From NCBI GenBank assembly GCA_029777145.1, contig JAKOSS010000147.1:1-7945 (forward strand): DNA of 7,945 nt. Reading direction: 5' to 3'. The DNA comes from Acidobacteriota bacterium (GTDB taxonomy: Bacteria > Acidobacteriota > Blastocatellia > Pyrinomonadales > Pyrinomonadaceae). The notes under the pieces were generated by a model. The model did no database searches. It was not told the DNA's origin and saw only the letters and a list, made by a program, of their open reading frames with translations. The position numbers and the translations under genes were made by a program. Shown here piece by piece: positions 5,684 to 7,945 of this stretch (position 1 is its first letter; each line of letters starts with the position of its first letter).

Positions 5684-5780
5684 GTGGTCGGTGATCGGTG
5701 GCCAGTGGTCAGAGCTCTTGCGATTCCAAACGTGCGAATCGGCCTGGCCACCGACCACTGACCACTGACCACCGACTACG
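5684..5780. repeat. Inverted array of 7-bp repeats forming a large hairpin between meaB and the epimerase gene
   Basis: On the left, heptads AGTGGTC, GGTGATC, GGTGGCC and AGTGGTC run from 5683. On the right their reverse complements (GGCCACC, GACCACT twice, GACCACC) run from 5746 to 5773. Positions 5684-5705 pair with 5744-5765 over 22 positions with 20 Watson-Crick pairs, one G-U and one mismatch. Within the loop, CGATTC (5721-5726) and GAATCG (5736-5741) form a second small stem. The array touches the meaB stop and ends two bases before the next ATG, so it fills the whole gap. Confidence 0.9.
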
Positions 5781-5782
5781 AT

Positions 5783-6184
5783 ATGAAAATCAATCATCTC
5801 GGAATTGCGACAAAAGGCATCGACGAAGCGCTCAAGTTTTGGGAAGAGTCGCTGGGTCTCGAGAACGTGCACACGGAGGTCGTTGAGGACCAAAAGGTGC
5901 GCGTCGCGATGCTCCCGATCGGTGAATCACGGGTCGAATTGCTCGAGCCGACGTCCGAGGACTCGCCGATCTCAAAGTTTCTCGAAAAGCGCGGCGGCGG
6001 AATTCATCACGTCGCGGTCGAAGTCGATGACATCGAAGCGGCACTGGCAAAGTTGAAAGCAAACGGCGCGCGCCTGATCGACGAGTCTCCGAGGGTCGGA
6101 GCCGAAGGTTGTCTGGTCGCGTTTGTTCATCCCGCAGCGTCGGGCGGCGTACTCCTCGAATTGGTTCAGGAAATGCGAGACTAA
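5783..6184 (+). CDS. mce: Methylmalonyl-CoA epimerase
   Basis: This cytoplasmic metalloenzyme of 133 residues interconverts (2S)- and (2R)-methylmalonyl-CoA, linking propionyl-CoA carboxylase to the mutase. It has two beta-alpha-beta-beta-beta units of the VOC fold: MKINHLGIAT...FWEESLGL and GGGIHHVAVEVDDIEAALAKL. Expected metal ligands are His5, Glu52 (VELLEP), His76 and Glu126 (LLELVQ), judged by spacing to characterised epimerases. The length is typical. It follows meaB with the same orientation and a gap filled by a hairpin array, so the two are probably co-transcribed. There is no ribosome binding site, since the repeat runs to within two bases of the ATG. No promoter or terminator is obvious behind it before the next promoter at 6198. 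Confidence 0.94.
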   Translation: MKINHLGIATKGIDEALKFWEESLGLENVHTEVVEDQKVRVAMLPIGESRVELLEPTSEDSPISKFLEKRGGGIHHVAVEVDDIEAALAKLKANGARLIDESPRVGAEGCLVAFVHPAASGGVLLELVQEMRD

Positions 6185-6197
6185 CGCCGATCGCGAA

Positions 6198-6225
6198 TTG
6201 AAATCCTGAGAATATCGTTTACAAT
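6198..6225 (+). promoter_or_regulatory. Housekeeping (sigma-70 type) promoter of the peptidyl-prolyl isomerase gene
   Basis: TTGAAA (6198-6203) and TACAAT (6220-6225) are 16 bp apart, each one mismatch from consensus. Transcription should begin near 6232. The promoter starts 13 bp after the epimerase stop codon. Confidence 0.7.
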
Positions 6226-6230
6226 TCATC

Positions 6231-6246
6231 TTTTGCGAAAGCGAAA
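6231..6246 (+). other. Small GAAA-tetraloop hairpin at the predicted 5' end of the isomerase mRNA
   Basis: TTTTGC pairs with GCGAAA (one U-G pair) around a GAAA loop, which belongs to the stable GNRA class. It lies exactly at the predicted transcription start, where 5' hairpins are known to protect mRNA from decay. Function is inferred. Confidence 0.35.
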
Positions 6247-6270
6247 CCAAAATAGTGAGGATCAAACAAG

Positions 6271-7656
6271 TTGAGTAGTTTAGGTAAAGCAGTTGTTTTA
6301 TTGTTGGTTATTCTTGCCCTCGGCGGCAGCCTCGTCATCTGGAAAACCAAGACCGGTGGACACGGTGGCGAGTTCAGCAGCTTCTCGAAGAACGAGATGG
6401 AAACGTTGCTGAAGGGAGCCAACCCGATGGTCTTGAAGCGTTTGGCCGACGATCCGAAGCAGAAGGAACAGCAGATCGAAAATCTGAAACAACTGCTCGC
6501 GCTCGCCAGCGAAGCGCAAAAGGACAGCACGGTCAATACGATCACGATGCGCCGCGCGCTCGAGTTCATCGACGCCGCGATCTGGGCGCAGAATTACGAT
6601 CAGGAGATCAATAAGGACAAAGGGCCGATGCCGTCGTTCGGATTTATCACCGAGGATCAGATCAACGCGTTCTACGGTGACGGCGAAAGTACCGGTTTCT
6701 TCGGAAACGCAACGGCTCGCCGCCGGAAAGCAGAACTCGACCAGTTCGTCGCGATCAACGTCGAGTTCATGAAGAAGGGCAACGCGACGAAGGAAGACGC
6801 CCAACCGAGCGAAGAGGATCTGAAACAGTTTCGCCAAAGCTTCGCGCAGGTGAAGATCTACGAAGAAGAAGCGAGGGAAAAGGCCAAATCCGGTGAGCTT
6901 TCGCCTGAATTCGTCGACAAGGTCGAGGTTCAGAGCAAGCTTCAGCGCGCGCAGTTCCTCGCCCGCCAGTTCCAGGAAGTCCTTGCAAAACGGACGGAAG
7001 TGACCGATGCGGACATCGACAAGTATATTGCCGAACATCCGGAATTGGCCGTCGCCACCGAGAAACGTCAGAAAGCGGAAGAAATTCTTCAGCGCGCGAA
7101 GAACGGTGAAGATTTTGCGGCTCTTGCCAAAGAGTTTTCAGACGATCCGGGAAGCAAGGACAAAGGTGGTCTGTACGAAGGAGTCGTCAAGAAACAGATG
7201 GTTCCCGAGTTCGAGAACGCTGCGTTGGCGCTCCAGCCGGGTGAGATCTCGCCGAATCTGGTCGAGACGAATTACGGCTTCCATATCATCAAGCTCGAGA
7301 AACGCGGTGAGACCAAGGACGCGGCCGGCCAGGTAACGGAAACGTACGATGTCCGCCATATCCTGATCTCGACGATGTTCAAGGATCCGGAGAATCCGAT
7401 GGCGCGGGAAATGCCCGTTAAGGATTACGTCAAGCAGAAGCTTGAAACTGAAAAGGAAAAGACCGTGATGGATGAGATCGTCGCATCGAATCACGTCACG
7501 GTTGCGGATGACTTCGTGATCCCGCCGGTTTCCGACGAGCAGATCCAGGAATTGATGAAGAAGCAGATGCCGCAGCAGATGCCGGAAGGAATGGAGAATG
7601 ACAGTCCCGATGCGAAAAAGACTGACACCAAGAAACCGGCTCCGAAGAAGAAATAA
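6271..7656 (+). CDS. Membrane-anchored parvulin-type peptidyl-prolyl cis-trans isomerase (SurA/PrsA-like)
   Basis: The protein has 461 residues. Residues 7-25 are one hydrophobic helix that should anchor it in the inner membrane with the rest in the periplasm. Residues 40-255 form a charged, helical SurA/PrsA-like chaperone region. A parvulin rotamase domain covers about 259-345 (AEEILQRAKNGEDFAALAKEF, DDPGSKDKGG, MVPEFENAAL, YGFHIIKLE), with Met310, Phe314 and His338 in the active-site positions. The opening RHIL strand of the domain is missing in front and appears instead behind it, in VRHILIST (361-368). The tail is Met/Gln- then Lys/Pro-rich. The start is TTG 6271, with GTGAGG 10 nt upstream; this start places the anchor helix correctly. 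It is expected to help fold exported proteins. Substrates are unknown. Confidence 0.88.
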   Translation: MSSLGKAVVLLLVILALGGSLVIWKTKTGGHGGEFSSFSKNEMETLLKGANPMVLKRLADDPKQKEQQIENLKQLLALASEAQKDSTVNTITMRRALEFIDAAIWAQNYDQEINKDKGPMPSFGFITEDQINAFYGDGESTGFFGNATARRRKAELDQFVAINVEFMKKGNATKEDAQPSEEDLKQFRQSFAQVKIYEEEAREKAKSGELSPEFVDKVEVQSKLQRAQFLARQFQEVLAKRTEVTDADIDKYIAEHPELAVATEKRQKAEEILQRAKNGEDFAALAKEFSDDPGSKDKGGLYEGVVKKQMVPEFENAALALQPGEISPNLVETNYGFHIIKLEKRGETKDAAGQVTETYDVRHILISTMFKDPENPMAREMPVKDYVKQKLETEKEKTVMDEIVASNHVTVADDFVIPPVSDEQIQELMKKQMPQQMPEGMENDSPDAKKTDTKKPAPKKK

Positions 7657-7657
7657 T

Positions 7658-7684
7658 GTCAGTACCGCCTGCGTGAGCGGGCGG
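7658..7684 (-). repeat. Palindromic repeat core, copy 3 (inverted)
   Basis: These 27 bp are the reverse complement of the cores at 4631-4657 and 4684-4710 with one change in the loop. On the plus strand CCGCCTGC pairs with GCGGGCGG in eight pairs (one U-G) around GTGA, a GNRA tetraloop. It begins one base after the isomerase stop codon, so it will be part of that mRNA's 3' end. Confidence 0.9.
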
Positions 7685-7696
7685 GCTTTCAGTCTT

Positions 7697-7728
7697 AAGG
7701 TCGTGGAATCTTGATTCCGCGACTTTTT
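7697..7728 (+). terminator. Intrinsic terminator of the isomerase gene
   Basis: GTCGTGGAAT (7700-7709) pairs with ATTCCGCGAC (7714-7723), ten pairs with one G-U, around CTTG. TTTTT follows immediately, and AAG before the stem can pair with part of the T-run. This is a textbook rho-independent terminator 41 bp after the stop. Confidence 0.9.
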
Positions 7729-7729
7729 C

Positions 7730-7747
7730 ACTTTGACTCCGCCCGCT
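7730..7747 (+). repeat. Truncated palindromic repeat, copy 4, cut by the insertion sequence
   Basis: ACTTTG, then TCCGCCCGCT (7738-7747), matches the flank and left arm of the 46-bp repeats. The sequence then changes abruptly, at the point where the loop would begin, into an insertion-sequence end. The match is short, so this rests on the combination of flank, arm and sharp break. Confidence 0.5.
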
Positions 7748-7769
7748 TCAGAGGCTGTGTCAAAACTCG

Positions 7770-7797
7770 TTCAGATTTTAGCATCTCGGGTTAGAAT
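7770..7797 (+). promoter_or_regulatory. Candidate transposase promoter
   Basis: TTCAGA (7770-7775) and TAGAAT (7792-7797) are spaced by 16 bp inside the IS end, with the transposase ATG 10 bp further on. The transcript would have an almost absent leader, consistent with weak transposase expression. Confidence 0.45.
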
Positions 7798-7806
7798 ATT
7801 CCTTGT

Positions 7807-7945
7807 ATGGGATACATCAGGGGAGTGGCGAGGGAGCAGCAGGTGATGTTTCCGGTGAGTCTGGACGAGTACATCAGCGAGGACAATCCGGTGCGGGCGG
7901 TGGCGGCATTCGTCGAGCATCTTCGGATCGGAGATTTGGGATTCG
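7807..7945 (+). CDS. IS1182-family transposase (N-terminal fragment, cut by the window end)
   Basis: The first 46 codons read MGYIRGVAREQQVMFPVSLD and continue with EYISEDNPVRAVAAFVEHL and GDLGF. This matches the conserved N-terminus of IS1182-group DDE transposases (DUF772 domain), which typically start with MGYI, then an EDNPVR motif and a LGF block. The catalytic DDE residues lie beyond the window, so activity cannot be judged. The reading frame is open to the last base, with no sign of decay. ATG 7807 is chosen because it gives the family N-terminus. Confidence 0.85.
   Translation, partial: MGYIRGVAREQQVMFPVSLDEYISEDNPVRAVAAFVEHLRIGDLGF

Larger units (their letters stand above)
7749..7945 (+). 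mobile_element. Left end of an IS1182-like insertion sequence (runs off the window)
   Basis: CAGAGGCTGTGTCAAAA at 7749-7765 has the look of an IS terminal inverted repeat. It is followed by a short leader and the transposase start. The exact boundary and target duplication cannot be fixed without the other end. Confidence 0.7.

Noticed and set aside
4841..5893. A 350-codon open frame on the minus strand opposite meaB
   Set aside because: It is antisense to a gene with all GTPase motifs, reads straight through the non-coding heptad repeat into the epimerase, and shows no recognisable family. It results from GC-rich codon use.
6298..7038. A 246-codon open frame opposite the isomerase gene
   Set aside because: The sense strand has a promoter, start, membrane helix, rotamase motifs and terminator; the antisense frame matches nothing known to me.

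Overview
The window looks like part of a bacterial chromosome of moderately high GC content. Gene content, coding style and many short non-coding repeats between genes suggest an aerobic heterotrophic acidobacterium, perhaps Blastocatellia/Pyrinomonadaceae. That placement is an inference from memory of similar genomes, not from a search. All complete genes are ordinary chromosomal genes. The unusual material lies between them.

Layout. Positions 1-354 (minus strand) hold the first 118 codons of a Tat-exported [NiFe]-hydrogenase small subunit with the cysteine motif of oxygen-tolerant uptake hydrogenases. An 843-bp divergent region follows. It holds a possible sigma-54 promoter for the hydrogenase and a 420-bp, 48-unit tandem array (CTTCCCAAA) that runs almost to the next start codon. 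Positions 1198-2420 carry a two-gene unit: an RluB-type 23S rRNA pseudouridine synthase overlapping a small DUF123/GIY-YIG protein by 4 bp. An acyl-CoA dehydrogenase (2520-3662) and a DinB-fold protein with its own clear promoter (3802-4326) follow.

The 421-bp gap at 4327-4747 contains a terminator-like hairpin, 7- and 8-bp tandem repeats, more 9-bp units and two copies of a 46-bp element with a palindromic core. After it come meaB, the GTPase chaperone of methylmalonyl-CoA mutase (4748-5683), and methylmalonyl-CoA epimerase (5783-6184). The gap between these two genes is filled almost completely by an inverted array of 7-bp repeats. A membrane-anchored parvulin-type peptidyl-prolyl isomerase (6271-7656) has its own promoter and a strong terminator. 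The window ends in the left end of an IS1182-like insertion sequence, which appears to have landed inside another copy of the palindromic element.

Functionally, the acyl-CoA dehydrogenase, MeaB and the epimerase fit catabolism of branched-chain amino acids or odd-chain fatty acids through propionyl-CoA and methylmalonyl-CoA to succinyl-CoA. The mutase itself is not in the window. The hydrogenase would add energy from scavenged H2 in air. I found no defence system, CRISPR array, tRNA, rRNA or phage gene. The strongest candidates for something new are the intergenic repeat families: a G-quadruplex-capable array, heptad arrays folding into hairpins, and a dispersed palindromic element used as an IS target.
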